Shown here: positions 1-10,412 of the stretch, one piece after another | Position numbering within the stretch: the stretch's first letter is position 1 | Layout: each line of letters begins with the position of its first letter | DNA from: Asterella californica | Lineage: Eukaryota > Streptophyta > Marchantiopsida > Marchantiales > Aytoniaceae | Reading direction: 5' to 3' | Assembly: GCA_036924285.1 (NCBI GenBank) | Contig: JAYKYS010000015.1 | Span: forward strand, 5,828,001-5,892,000 | DNA length: 64,000 nt | Notes under the pieces: model-generated | Database searches by the model: none | Seen by the model: only the letters and a program-made list of their open reading frames with translations | What the model was told of the DNA's origin: nothing | Translations under genes and position numbers: made by a program

Positions 1-1
1 T

Positions 2-2905
2 GCCAGTGAGTACAGTCACACTGAAGGAATGGTAAACCCGGATGATCTCCAAGAGATGGAGGTTGCTCCTGGGAAGAAGCTGAAGCTTTCCAAGGTGATC
101 GAGGGCCAGCAGTTGGAAGACTTACGGGAACTTCTAACGGAGTTCCAGGATGTCTTCGCGTGGACCATAGAAGACATGAAGGACATACCTCGAGAGTTGG
201 GAGAGCATCGCATCGACTTGCTGGAGGGCGTTGTTCCTGCACGGCAGAGGCAGTATCGGCTCAACCCCAAGTACTCGCTTCTGGTGAAGGACCAGATTGA
301 CCAGTACCTGAAGGCAGGAGTCATCTTCCCAGTACTTAGCAGTGAGTGGGTAGCTCCTATTGTCATCGTGCCGAAGAAGCAGACAGGGAAGATCCGAGTG
401 TGTCAGGACTTCCGGAAGCTGAACTTGACCACGAAGAAGGATCATCACCTTTTACCATTCACCGACTCTGTGTTAGACCAGGTAGCAGGACATGAGTTCT
501 ACAGCTTCCTGGATGGGTATTCTGGGTACAACCAAGTTTCAATCAGAGAAGAAGACAAGTCGAAAACCACTTCCATCACTGATTGGGGCACGTAGGCGTA
601 CAACCAAATGCCATTTGGTTTATGCAATGCACCCGCCACATTCCAGAGGTTGATGATTACCATCTTCAAGGAGTATCTTCGCACCTTTATGGAGATCTTC
701 TTGGATGATTTCTGTGTGTTTGGATCGAGAGAAGACCACTTGATATTTCTAAGGAAGTGTTTTCTGAAGTGTAGAGAACATCGTTTGGCTCTTCACTCTG
801 AAAAGTGCTTCTTTGGTATGTTAGAGGGGATCTTGCTAGAACATAGGATTTCCGGAAGAGGTATAGAAGTTGACTGTGCTAAGGTGGAAGTCATCATGAA
901 ACTCCACCCACCTGCTAACCAGACACAGTTGAGAAGCTTCCTTGGCAATGTAGGATACTACAGGAGGTTTATTGACAGGTACGCAGAGGTAGCAAGAAGA
1001 CTCACTAAGTTGCTGAAGAAGGACGAACCATACGTTTGGTCTTCTGAGCAACAGGAAGCATTCGAAGAAATGAAGAGGCTTCTGTCGGAATCCCCTGTCC
1101 TACGGCCGCCTGATTGGGAAAGAGTCCTCCACATTTATGTGGATGTTTCTGCTTTCGCCATCAGGGTGGTGTTGAGTCAGAAAGATGAGAAAAAGAAGGA
1201 TTATCCCATCTACTACGCGGGAAGACAGCTCAGTGATGCAGAGAAGAAGTACTCGACAATTGAAAGGGAGTGTCTTGGCATGATTTACTCCTGTAGGAAG
1301 TTTAGACACTATTTTCTAGCAAACCCGTTCGTCTTCTATGTAGATCACTTCTCTTTGAAACATCTTGTAAAGAAAGCAGATTTGTCTGGTAGGATAGCTA
1401 GGTGGATTCTCCTACTCCAGGAATTTACTTACACAGTTGAGTATAGACCCGGAAGACAACATGTTAATGCTGACTATCTATCCAGACTAGAGACAGAACG
1501 ACGAGAAGATGAAGTGGAAGACGAGTTTCCTGACGAGAAGTTGTTTTCAGTTTTCGCAGAGACACTTTCATCTGAGGGGGGGCGTACCGCATGCTTCCCA
1601 GAAGACGAGACTAGATCTTCTGATCCAGTCTTTGCGACTTCCACAGAAGAGTCGATCTTCAAGGACTTGAGAAAGTTCTTGGAAGACCAACAGTATCCCG
1701 AGGGACTGGATGCAGAGCAAAAGGCTGTCTTCTTACACAAGGCAGGACCTTACGCCATCTTCCAGGGTATCCTATTTCGAAAGGGACATGACGAGAAGCT
1801 GAGAAGATGTCTCGAGCCGTCAGAGATAAAATCAGTGATCACATGTCTTCACTACGAAGATGCTGGGGGTCACTACGGGCTGAAAACCACAGTGAAGAAG
1901 ATGTTAGACGCCGGATACTGGTGGCCAACTATGTATCGAGACATTTTTCAGGAGATCAGGAAGTGCGACGCATGCCAGAGGGTGGGAAGACCGACCGCTA
2001 CAACAAGGTGGCCTCTTATCCCCATTCTTCCGCTTGCCCCGTTCGAAAAGTGGGGAATCGACTTTGTGGGTCCTATCACCCCGGTGGCGAGAAGAACACG
2101 AGCAAGATACATCTTAATAGCTACCGACTATGCCACCAAGATGGTGGAAGACGAGGCCACAAGAAAGAACGATGCCGCAGTAGTAGCAAGGTTCCTTTGG
2201 CATAACATCATCACTAGGTACGGATGTCCGCTGGAATTGGTATCAGATAGGGGTACTCATTTCTTAAATGAGACTATCTCCCTCCTGACCCAATACTTCA
2301 GGATTAAGCATCAGAAGACGACGCCATACAACCCGAAAGCGAATGGGCTGACGGAGAAGTCGAACGGTCTTCTGTGTAACATCCTGAACAAGGTAACTGT
2401 TAACCATGCGTATGACTGGGACACGAAACTGCCATCTGTGTTGTGGGCTTTTAGGATTTCACCTAAAGTCACAACCCAAAAGACGCCTTTCTACCTAACT
2501 TACGGCATGACACCTATTGTGCCCATTGAGTTAGAGGTCCCAACATACCGGTTAGCCGTATCCGAACGCATGGGAGAAGAAGAGAGCCAGGAGCAGCGTC
2601 TTCTGAACTTCGTAAAGTTTGAAGAAGACAGGAATGCAGCTTTGGAGAAGACGTACGAGGTACAAGCGCAACGTAGGGTAAACTACGATAGCAAGTTGAG
2701 GAAGGTGACTATTGTGGAGGGAGACTTGGTGCTTCTCTACGACAACCGCCATATTAAAATCCTCGGGAAACTTCATCTTCGCTGGATGGGACCTTACCGT
2801 GTCTTAGAGGTCTTCGACAATGGCTCCTTGCAGTTGGAAGAGTTGGACGGTACACTGATGACCACTCGTGTTAATGGGTGGCGCGTCAAGAAGTACTGGA
2901 CGTAA
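2..2905 (+). pseudogene. Ty3/gypsy pol (RT-RNase H-integrase) of element H, one nonsense codon, 5' end outside window
   Basis: Retrotransposon polyprotein that copies element RNA and integrates the cDNA. The frame is open from the window edge, so the start lies to the left. In order I see the RT fingers/palm (VPKK near nt 370, FLDGYSGYNQ near 510, MPFGLCNAPATFQR near 608, catalytic FLDD near 690), RNase H (YVDVSAFA near 1140, IERE near 1260, FYVDHFSLKHL near 1340), the integrase HHCC finger (GHYGLKTT, CDACQ, 1870-1975), and the D-D-E core (WGIDFVGP near 2055, SDRGTHF near 2245, NPKANGLTEKSNG near 2335). The C-terminal LDGTLMTTRVNGWRVKKYW resembles the Tat-like lineage and there is no chromodomain. 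The only break is an in-frame TAG at 593-595, where relatives carry Tyr (GT-Y-AYNQMPFG). GAAGAC is very frequent in the coding sequence. Confidence 0.9.
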
Positions 2906-2926
2906 ACAGAAGTGCAGAAACCACTG

Positions 2927-2947
2927 ATGTTTGCGGGAAGCAAACAT
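2927..2947 (+). other. Hairpin between H pol stop and polypurine tract
   Basis: A perfect 8-bp stem (ATGTTTGC / GCAAACAT) with a 5-nt loop lies between the pol stop and the LTR. The second H copy has the same hairpin at 23210-23231, with a changed loop and one extra G-C pair. The pairing is therefore kept while the loop varies. Confidence 0.6.
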
Positions 2948-2958
2948 GTGAGGGTGGA
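2948..2958 (+). other. Polypurine tract-like sequence of element H
   Basis: GTGAGGGTGGA lies four bases before the LTR start TGTGGTGCCCAC. Position and purine bias fit the plus-strand primer of reverse transcription. The second copy has a nearly identical tract just before 23247. Confidence 0.5.
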
Positions 2959-4055
2959 CGTATGTGGTGCCCACAAATTACAGGAATCACGAATTTTTGA
3001 AATTTTTAAGAATAATAACTTGTTTGTATAACTGAAGAAGCGTTGTTACTTAAGGTTACGTCTTCCTTAACAGGAAGATGATCTTAAGAGCTGTTTGTAA
3101 TAAGAAGTTGACTTCTTCGGAAGACGACCGTCTTTGGAAGAGCGTCTTCCCAGTTGCGTCTTCAGAAGACGGGAAGACGGCGGAAGATGAGAAGACGGCG
3201 GAAGACACCTGTCTTCCAAAAGACAGCGACCGCGAAGGACCAACCACGAGTTTTCGGGTAAGACAGTAGGTGTACCTACTGGGGCGCACCGAATAGGTAG
3301 GTAGGTCAGGAAGACACCCAAGGTCGAGAACCCCTAATCTGCGGGGAAGATGCGTGAGGAAGCACATTAGGCGCATTCCAACTTCCCGCAGCACAGCGCG
3401 CTTGAAGAAGATCGATTGAGAGAGTGAGCTTCGCGAGCTAGCATTGAGAGAGGACATCGAGGTAGGAGAGAACAAGTTGGCAGCTAGGCGAAGGGTGAGA
3501 TCGAATTGCAGGAGCACAAACAGCAGAGAGAGCGAAGGCGTTTCTGTGGAGTCTCCGAGAAGCTGACAGTGGAGAGTGGCGAGTAGAAGTGAAGGTGGAA
3601 TCGAGGTGTGGACCAAAATTGACAGCAGGCGCAGTCGAGAGGAGTCGCATTGGAAGCTAGGACAAGAGCCAGAAGCGCGCGGAGGTCGAAGGCAACTCGG
3701 GGAGCCGAAGAAGACTGTAGAGGTTCTTTTCCCTGTTCTTTCCCCTTCCCACTTCTTCTCGCCATTGTCTGGTACTCCCCGCGCTTCCTCGATTGTGTGC
3801 AGGCAGCCTGATCGATTACCCCCACCCCCATTCTTTCTATTTGAGACATTGGGCGCGGAAGCGCTGCCCAATTTTTGGCAAGACATCTCCTTGCTTCTTC
3901 CCGAGTTCAATTCGAGCTTCCCTACCCCTAATCTTCGAATTGGAGAACCCAACTATCAATTTCCCTACCCTACTACCTCTCTACCCTCGAAACTTGGAAC
4001 AGAAGACGATTCAAAAGATGGGAACATCTTCGGAAGACGCTTCTTCCAGAGAAGC

Positions 4056-4235
4056 GTGCCTCTCTCTCATCGGTTACGCCTCCCCTGGTTCTCACGGCGG
4101 CAGCATAAGTAGGATAGCAGAGTAGGAGATAGAGCTCTGCCTGTTCTGCCAGTTCTGTAGAATTCTGTAGTAACCGAACATACACACCGATTCTACAGGC
4201 AGGCAGGCGAGACACATTAGAGCAGAGACAGTCTT
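4056..4235 (+). repeat. LTR segment also found at 26361-26538
   Basis: About 180 bp running from CCTCTCTCTC through CGCCTCCCCTGG to GAGACAGTCTTA. LTR no. 2 lacks it at the equivalent position (near 24330, where CGCTTCTT joins AAACTTGACTG) but carries it about 2 kb further on. The intact LTR probably had two copies and LTR no. 2 lost the first. Confidence 0.7.
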
Positions 4236-5163
4236 AAACTTGACTGTCTTCGGAAGACTGTCTTCGGAAGTCGACTGAACACAATTCGTATCAAGAGTGG
4301 ATTGCTTTGCTTTTGTGTTTAGAGAGACTTGGTACGAATCCTGAGAGGTGTGGTGAGTTGTTTTGTTATTTCGAGAAGTTGGAAGTCGGGAACTAGGCAT
4401 GTGCCTCCCGGTCTTCCAAGCTTCTCAACTCTCCATCTTCCTAGAGAGACTAGAAGACTGGAAGGTTGGCAAAATGAACGAGAAGACGCGAGGGTCCATT
4501 CGGGTCTCTTCTGTCCGACCCATAGTAGCCTATTCCTTCTTCTTCCCGAACTTAGAAGAGAGTTGTGAGAAGTCTTGCTGGCAGAATCTGGAGGGAATGG
4601 TCGAGGGTCATGTCTTCCCATCATGCAGCAAGCTTCTTCTGAGTGCGTATGAGAGGTGAGAAGTCAGAAGAACAGAGTGCAGTTGTCTTGAGTCTGTTGT
4701 GAGGATAGATTGCACGTAGGAAGAAGAAGACATGTGAGACCAGTGAAGAGAAGTCTGACTTCGGGAGGTCTTCCGAGAAAGACATTGAATCGGAAGCTGT
4801 CCCGAGTGTCTTCCCAGAGGCCACTGTCACCGCAGGAGCCCGCAACCATCTTCTGAACCTTTCTTATACTCTACTTCTCGCATATCTTGTATCTTCTGAT
4901 AAGAAGTAGGATGTAATGCAAGGTGGGTTGTCTTCTTGGTAATCCATGCGAGGCCTTGCTTAGACAGGATTGTTTAGATATAGCTCGGAAGACGAGAGCT
5001 ATCTAGGAAGTACTGTTAGAATCTCGGAAGATGGAGTAGCTGTCTTCTGGAAGACTAGTTTCGTCTTCTGAGAAGTAGAAGCTAGACTGTGGGCATTCGG
5101 GAAGAACTGAGCCTTTAGCTCATAGTAGGTGCTTGTGGTTTAGTGCAACAGATCTTCCAGGTA

Positions 5164-7214
5164 TGTCGATGCATCCGCGGGGCTTGGTGTTACCAGCGGC
5201 AGAATTGGCCGAGGCCACTCCTTTCCTCAAGGAGTTGGGTCTCGACTTCTTCCTGTGGGATTGGAACCTCGCAGATCAAGGGCTTCTGGAGGAGGTGTGG
5301 GCAGCGTTACCACCGCGTAACCGCGTACCTGCGAAGGCAGGAGTAGCTCAGGGAAGACCGTCTTCCTAGACTGAAGACTGGTGGCGTAAGGCGTTTCACA
5401 GGCCTGAGTCCGAGAACCGAGGATATTGGTACGAGAAGAAGATCTTGCCTAGGATCGTGAGTTCGTGGCATGTGCCTGGGAGCACCACCTGCCTTTTCGT
5501 GGAAGACAGGTAGAGAAGGAACGATTGGAAGATAGAATCTTACCGGGAGCCGAAGAAGCGCCTCCTGGCAAAGTTATTTCTGCACCTCTTTTCCAAGGGG
5601 AAAGCGCAGAAGACAAGGTACTTAGGAGATCAGGACGTGGGTTGACAGAGTGCCCATCTACTGGAGCGCGTACATCCACAACTACGTACAGACGGAGCTA
5701 GCATACTTGGGTACCCCGGCGGGAGGACACCTGACGCCCTTCCTCTGCTACTTGTATGTAGCCATGGGGGATCTTAGGGAAGATCAGCTGACAGTGTATG
5801 GGCCAACGGAGCGACAGGAGGTGAAGGGGGAGACCTCGGAAGACGATGACCGAGAGGTAGCAGCAACGCCCCCTCCAACTCTGATGCCACAGCTGAGGCC
5901 CGGCTCTCACCAGAAGACGCTTCTGGTGAGGGAAGATGAGTCTAGTGGGTCGGAAGACGCCACGCCACTGAGGAAGATGAGTCCCAGAAGTGTACCAAGG
6001 ACACCCATCTCCCTCATTCATTTAGGATCGGAGTCCGACTCGGAAGAAGACCTGCTGAGTACACGATCGGAGCAGAAGACTGCTTCTGCAACGCTTGGGA
6101 GTTTTCCGAAGACTCCAGAAGACGAAGGATGGATGGGCGCTCCTGCTGCGATGCGAGGAAGCGCAAAGAAGAGAGCCGCTCCTGCCATGAGGAGTCTTCC
6201 ACCCCGGAAGATGAGAAGAGTACCTTCTTCTCGTGCGCAGAAGATGAAGGCCGTAGTGGTGGAAGAGGCTTCCTTGCCTCTGGAAGACGAAGTCGACACC
6301 ATGGAGCGAGTGGTGGAGATGAACTTGTCTTCCGCAGGAAGACGACTGGAGGAGTTCAGTGCATACTTCCAGAAGGAGATCCAGCCAGCTATGGAGTTGC
6401 TGGAGAGGAGAGCGAGGGCACAAGAGAAGCCCTTACAACCTGGATTCGGCCTGCGCACCTTGCTGCGACAAGGAGAGGACCAGAAGAAGACGGAGTCGCT
6501 GGAAGCTAGCCTCAGCACTACGGAGAAGCTTGCGGCCAGGTACAAGACGGAAGCAGCCGCTTCTGCCAAGGAGCTGGTACAGCTTCGGAAGAGCAACCAG
6601 GAGTTGCAGGCGCGGGTACAGTAGCGCAATCAGGAAGTCATCCGAGTGCGGGAGAAGATCACCGCCCTCGCAGAAGAGCAGACCATATGGAAGACGCAGC
6701 GAGAAGCCGCGGAAGCGCGAGCTGTAGTTGAGAAGACGCAGAGGGAAGCAGCAGAGGCCCGTGCGCAGAAGATGTTGGCACAGTCGGTGGAAGCGCTTCG
6801 GAAGAAGTTCAACTACACCGCGGGTAGGAAGTTACTTACCTTAGCTAGAGGATGGGACAGCGAGTCCAGAGCGATGTTGGTGGAATGCCGGGAGAGTATG
6901 TTCAGGTACTTGGATAGACAGATAGAAGGAGTGAAGACACTTTATGGTCTTCCCTCGCTTCCGACACCTGCAACCGCATCTTCCCACGCTCCAGCACCAT
7001 CGACTGGATCCGGAATGGAGAAGGAGGAGTTCGATCTCGCTGTGCACTTGGTGGTGACAGCGTTGGAAGACGAGAAGACTCCAGAAGACTCCCCGGAAGA
7101 CAAGATGTCTTCTGGAAGACAGGAAGACGAGCCGTCTTCCCAGGTATTCCGCGTGGAGGAAGCGACTTCCCCGGATCTCAATGAGGTCCCCATGGTCCCT
7201 AGTCCCGCATCCGT
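5164..7214 (+). pseudogene. Degraded ORF inside H LTR no. 1 (globular N-terminus, coiled-coil C-terminus)
   Basis: Function unknown. The start ATG at 5164 (MHPRGLVLPAAEL) is shared with LTR no. 2. The first piece is open to 5369. A shifted frame follows (EDWWRKAFHRPES..., internal stop), then an open frame resumes near 5641 (RVPIYWSAYIHNYV) and runs to the junction with one CAG-to-TAG change at 6622-6624. The N-terminal third matches, in order, the 553-residue protein at 18354: ELGLDFF with EIGLSFL, REPKKRLLAKLF with KDPVKRKIAEAI, IYWSAYIHNYVQ with AYWAKIFHDEVQ. Next come an acidic, basic-patch region (about 5820-6250) and a long coiled coil (about 6290-6830) ending in NYTAGRKLLTLARGWDSES. 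No retroviral Gag motif or zinc knuckle is seen. Confidence 0.65.
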
Positions 7215-8053
7215 TGTCGGAGTGTAATCCGTCTACCTAGGAAAGCGCCGGGCTTCTGGCTGTGGTTGTTCACTCAAGAGGTTGGCTTTCAGGTTACAAC
7301 AGGGGCTATAAACACTCACACAGATGTGTAAGATCTAGTAATATACCCAGAAGGGGAAATTCAGGTCTAGCCGGCAGTAACAAGATCCGGCGGTGAACTT
7401 TGACACTCACGGAGAGGAAAACTATGAAGGTTTAGACCTCTAAACTTCCCCTGCATGCAAATGAGGTACTACTGAACTCACAGACGAAATTTCAGCCTGA
7501 GATCAAATTCTGACACGGAGATATGAACAGAGAAGTTTTGAGCAAGAAAACTACGGCAATTTCTGGTACCTAGCTGGCTATTTCAACCTATAACAGGAGT
7601 TTGGCTCGATCAATTTCGAAGTTTCTTACAGGATTTGCAGTCTATAGGGTGCTGAACATCCCTGTGAAGTTGGGACTCCTGAATGTACACAGTTCACCAA
7701 TGGGAGTTCATAGCTCCACTTGGTTGTCCTTTAGTACCCTAAACCACGTGGCAACTTAGTTTTACTCATAGGCTACCACGTCAAGCCCCCTAGAGTGCCA
7801 ACGTAAAACTTAAATTACTTAAAACGACACGTAGCCCCAAAAAATAACTTAAATCAGCTAGAAAGCGTGCATGGACGACACGCAAATACAACCCATGAGC
7901 TTAAGCCCTATCAACATGGTAATCAACCTACTAAGACTCAAAATAGTGTTAACACCGTATGCAAAGGTGTCAAACATATACATAAACGACTAGAAGTAAT
8001 ATAAGCTAACTTCTAGAACTACTAAACTCAAGCGTCGGAGTAGAAATATAACA
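7215..8053 (-). mobile_element. Truncated 3' LTR of minus-strand gypsy element A
   Basis: Begins TGTCGGAGTG on the plus strand, identical in layout to the complete LTR at 12537. It lacks an internal stretch matching about 13010-13435 and the last two dozen bases at the U3 start, where LTR sequence (AAATATAACATG) fuses to integrase coding sequence (GAACTCCTTGATCAG). CATG microhomology at the fusion suggests a deletion. The left junction at 7214/7215 cuts H LTR no. 1 and has no matching target duplication at 23166. Confidence 0.75.
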
Positions 8054-10412
8054 TGGAACTCCTTGATCAGCTTCTGCTGCAATTCTAGGTCACATACCAC
8101 CCGCTGTGGTACACCTCCTTGTAGCTTAGGGCGCTTCCATAGATGTCCTCCATATAAAAAGTACCCATAAGCTGTTCTACGGATCCTCTTGAAATCTGCA
8201 TCAGACCAGCCTTCTTGCCTTTCCAATGAACTCAAATAGCGCCCAAGATCCAACCACTTGCCATCGTACATAGTTTCCTCAAATAACTCCAATGGAGCTG
8301 CAAAACAGCTTCTATCCCTTCTAGCAAGAGCACTAGAATAGAACTCTGTTCCCACATCCTCCTGATCATCTATCATTTCTTTCTCATCGTAATACCTAGC
8401 CCTTGATAACATATCTGCCACAGGATTGTCTTTTCCTGCGATATGTCTAAACTCTGGGTTCAAGGACTTGATATATGCTATCCACCTCAACATAGCAATA
8501 TCTGGAGTTGTACAACTAGTGATCATTCCCAAGAGAGGTAAACAATCTGTCTCCACAACCACAGGTGCTCCTATCAAGTATTCCTTGTCACTCTTCATTG
8601 CAGTAACTACTCCCCATAGCTCTCTCTTGATCTGAGGGTAGTCTCTCTGTCGTGAACTTAACACCTTAGTTCCAAAACGCACCACATATCTATTTCCATC
8701 CTGATCATCTTGTCCTATAGCCCATCCAATGCCAATAGGACTAGTATCAACAGTAAGGATAACAGATCTCCCCAACTCATATGTTACCTTCCGTAGAGTT
8801 GGTGGTGAAGACAACAGATCCTTCAACTTCTTCATAGACTCGCTTTGCTCCTCTTGCCACTGAAATCTTTGCCCCTTCCTCAGCAACTTGTACAACGGAT
8901 CTGCTACATGTGCAAAGTGTGGAATCCATATATGATAAAACACACAGGCACCTAGAAATCTTCTCACCTCAGTAACTGATCCACACGTCTCCTTCATTCT
9001 TCGAATGGCATCAACCTTGTTTGGACAAGGTTTCCGACCATAAGACCCGCATAGGTGTCCCACTATTAACACCTCTTGTTCTCCAAATACAGACTTTGCT
9101 CCTGATAAAGTCAAATGAACCTCCTCCAGTCGACTCAATATCTTATCACAGTCAGCTATCTGGTTTGCAACAAACTTACGGCACCCCCTCTGATCCTTTA
9201 CCTCATTCTTCTCCTCCTCAGCACACCCTTTGATCGGCACATCATCAAGGAATGGCATAGTTTTTTCAGGAATGAAATCCCTCAAAACTTTATTCATGCC
9301 ATTCATCATATGTGCTACAGAATTTGTAGCACCTTGTGGCAAGGTGCACATCCTTAGTAACCCCAAAGGTGTCCTCATTGTAGTCAAGTCTCTACTCTCA
9401 GAGGATAATTGAAACTGATCATAACCTGAATATAAGTCTCCCATTGAATAGATAGCACGACCAGCAAAAGCCTCTGCAAACTCGTCTACAATAGGTCCTA
9501 TACCCATATTCCTGATAGTCACCTTGTTAACTGGCTGCATATCTTGGATAAATCTCAAAGCTCCACTCTTCTTCGGAACAGTAAACCATCTGCTAGAGTA
9601 GGGAGCTATAGATGGTTCCAAGATACCCATCCTAATCCTCTCATTGAGCAAGTCTATCAGCTTTGGTAGATGAGCTCTAGGTACAGGGATAGGACGTAGA
9701 TTCCAAGGCACATGCGGTATAGTAAAGATTACCATAGGTGCAACTACACTTGGATCTACACATCCTACTTCATGCGACTCAAACGCAAACGCCTTACCAT
9801 GCCTAGATAGCATCTCCCTGAAGCTCTTCTTCTCTTGCTCGGTAAGAAATCCATCACCTCCAATCTTCAGCTCCTTCAGTGTTGTTTCTGTGAACTGGTG
9901 CCCAATTCTTCTCGGTCCTCTGAGCGTCGGTTCTCGTGCAGCTTGCTCCATCTTCTGATTGTAATCGAGTGGCAAAGGCAAAGCCACTGGTTTGACTTTC
10001 TTTGCCACTGACTTGTACTTGGTCTCCACATACACTTCTTGTCGATCTATAAACTTATCAATTACATCATAAAGCTCCTTGGAGCTCACTCTCACCACTC
10101 TATCTACATCATCTGTAGAGCTTTCTACTATAGATTTCAACTCCCCTATAGTATCTACCAAATACTGCTCTTCAAACACTCCAGATATGTATTCATCTCT
10201 TGCTAACTCTCCACTATCCCACAAAGACTGCTGTACATACTTCACATGTTGCCTCTCAAACCTTTTCAGATTCTCAACCTTCCTATAACACATTGATCCA
10301 CATGACGTCAATCCTAAGAAGCTCGTGGATAAAGCTTCCTGCTCTACTGGATCAGGCGAGAATCCTAGCTCTACTGTACCGTTGAAGTCTCACTCTTCAA
10401 TGGTACTCTGCC
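7990..10412 (-). pseudogene. pol of gypsy element A, integrase deleted
   Basis: Near-identical to B pol (13954-17459) through RT and RNase H. Motifs present are YSSRWFTVPKKSG, GDLYSGYDQF, LPQGATNSVAHMMNG, catalytic PFLDDVPIKGC, and RNase H TVDTSPIGIGWAIG and VETDCLPLLGM. The protein runs about 750 residues, then turns into LTR-encoded residues (HVIFLLRRLSLVV...) because the integrase region is missing: B continues with HESLWAGHRGVW at the same point. The start is placed after the frameshift signal, since no ATG is needed there. It cannot integrate on its own. Confidence 0.85.

Larger units (their letters stand above)
2963..7214 (+). mobile_element. Long LTR no. 1 of element H, right end lost at junction with minus-strand block
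   Basis: The start is set at TGTGGTGCCCAC, right after the polypurine tract. It parallels the start TGTAGAGCCCAC of the insertion at 17784. Nearly the same sequence restarts at 23247 after a second pol end, which shows that this is a repeat following pol. The LTR is over 4.2 kb here and contains a degraded ORF (5164-7214). It is saturated with GAAGAC/GTCTTC, at least eight copies in 3115-3225 by eye. Compared with LTR no. 2 it retains 4048-4233 and about 5363-6730. It stops abruptly at 7214, where TGTCGG of the other family begins. Confidence 0.75.

Noticed and set aside
2906..2990. Pol-LTR hairpin as a transcription terminator
   Set aside because: In a plant retroelement a stem followed by a purine tract and LTR start is not a terminator; position fits reverse-transcription or packaging signals instead.
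3056..3952. 298-residue open frame on the minus strand in LTR no. 1
   Set aside because: It lies antisense to the GAAGAC-rich LTR, where Ser/Arg/Leu-rich antisense frames arise automatically. In LTR no. 2 it is broken up and it has no motif.
6018..6629. 203-residue minus-strand frame opposite the LTR ORF
   Set aside because: Mirror frame of the coiled-coil coding strand; low-complexity Ser/Leu-rich, with no relation to known proteins.
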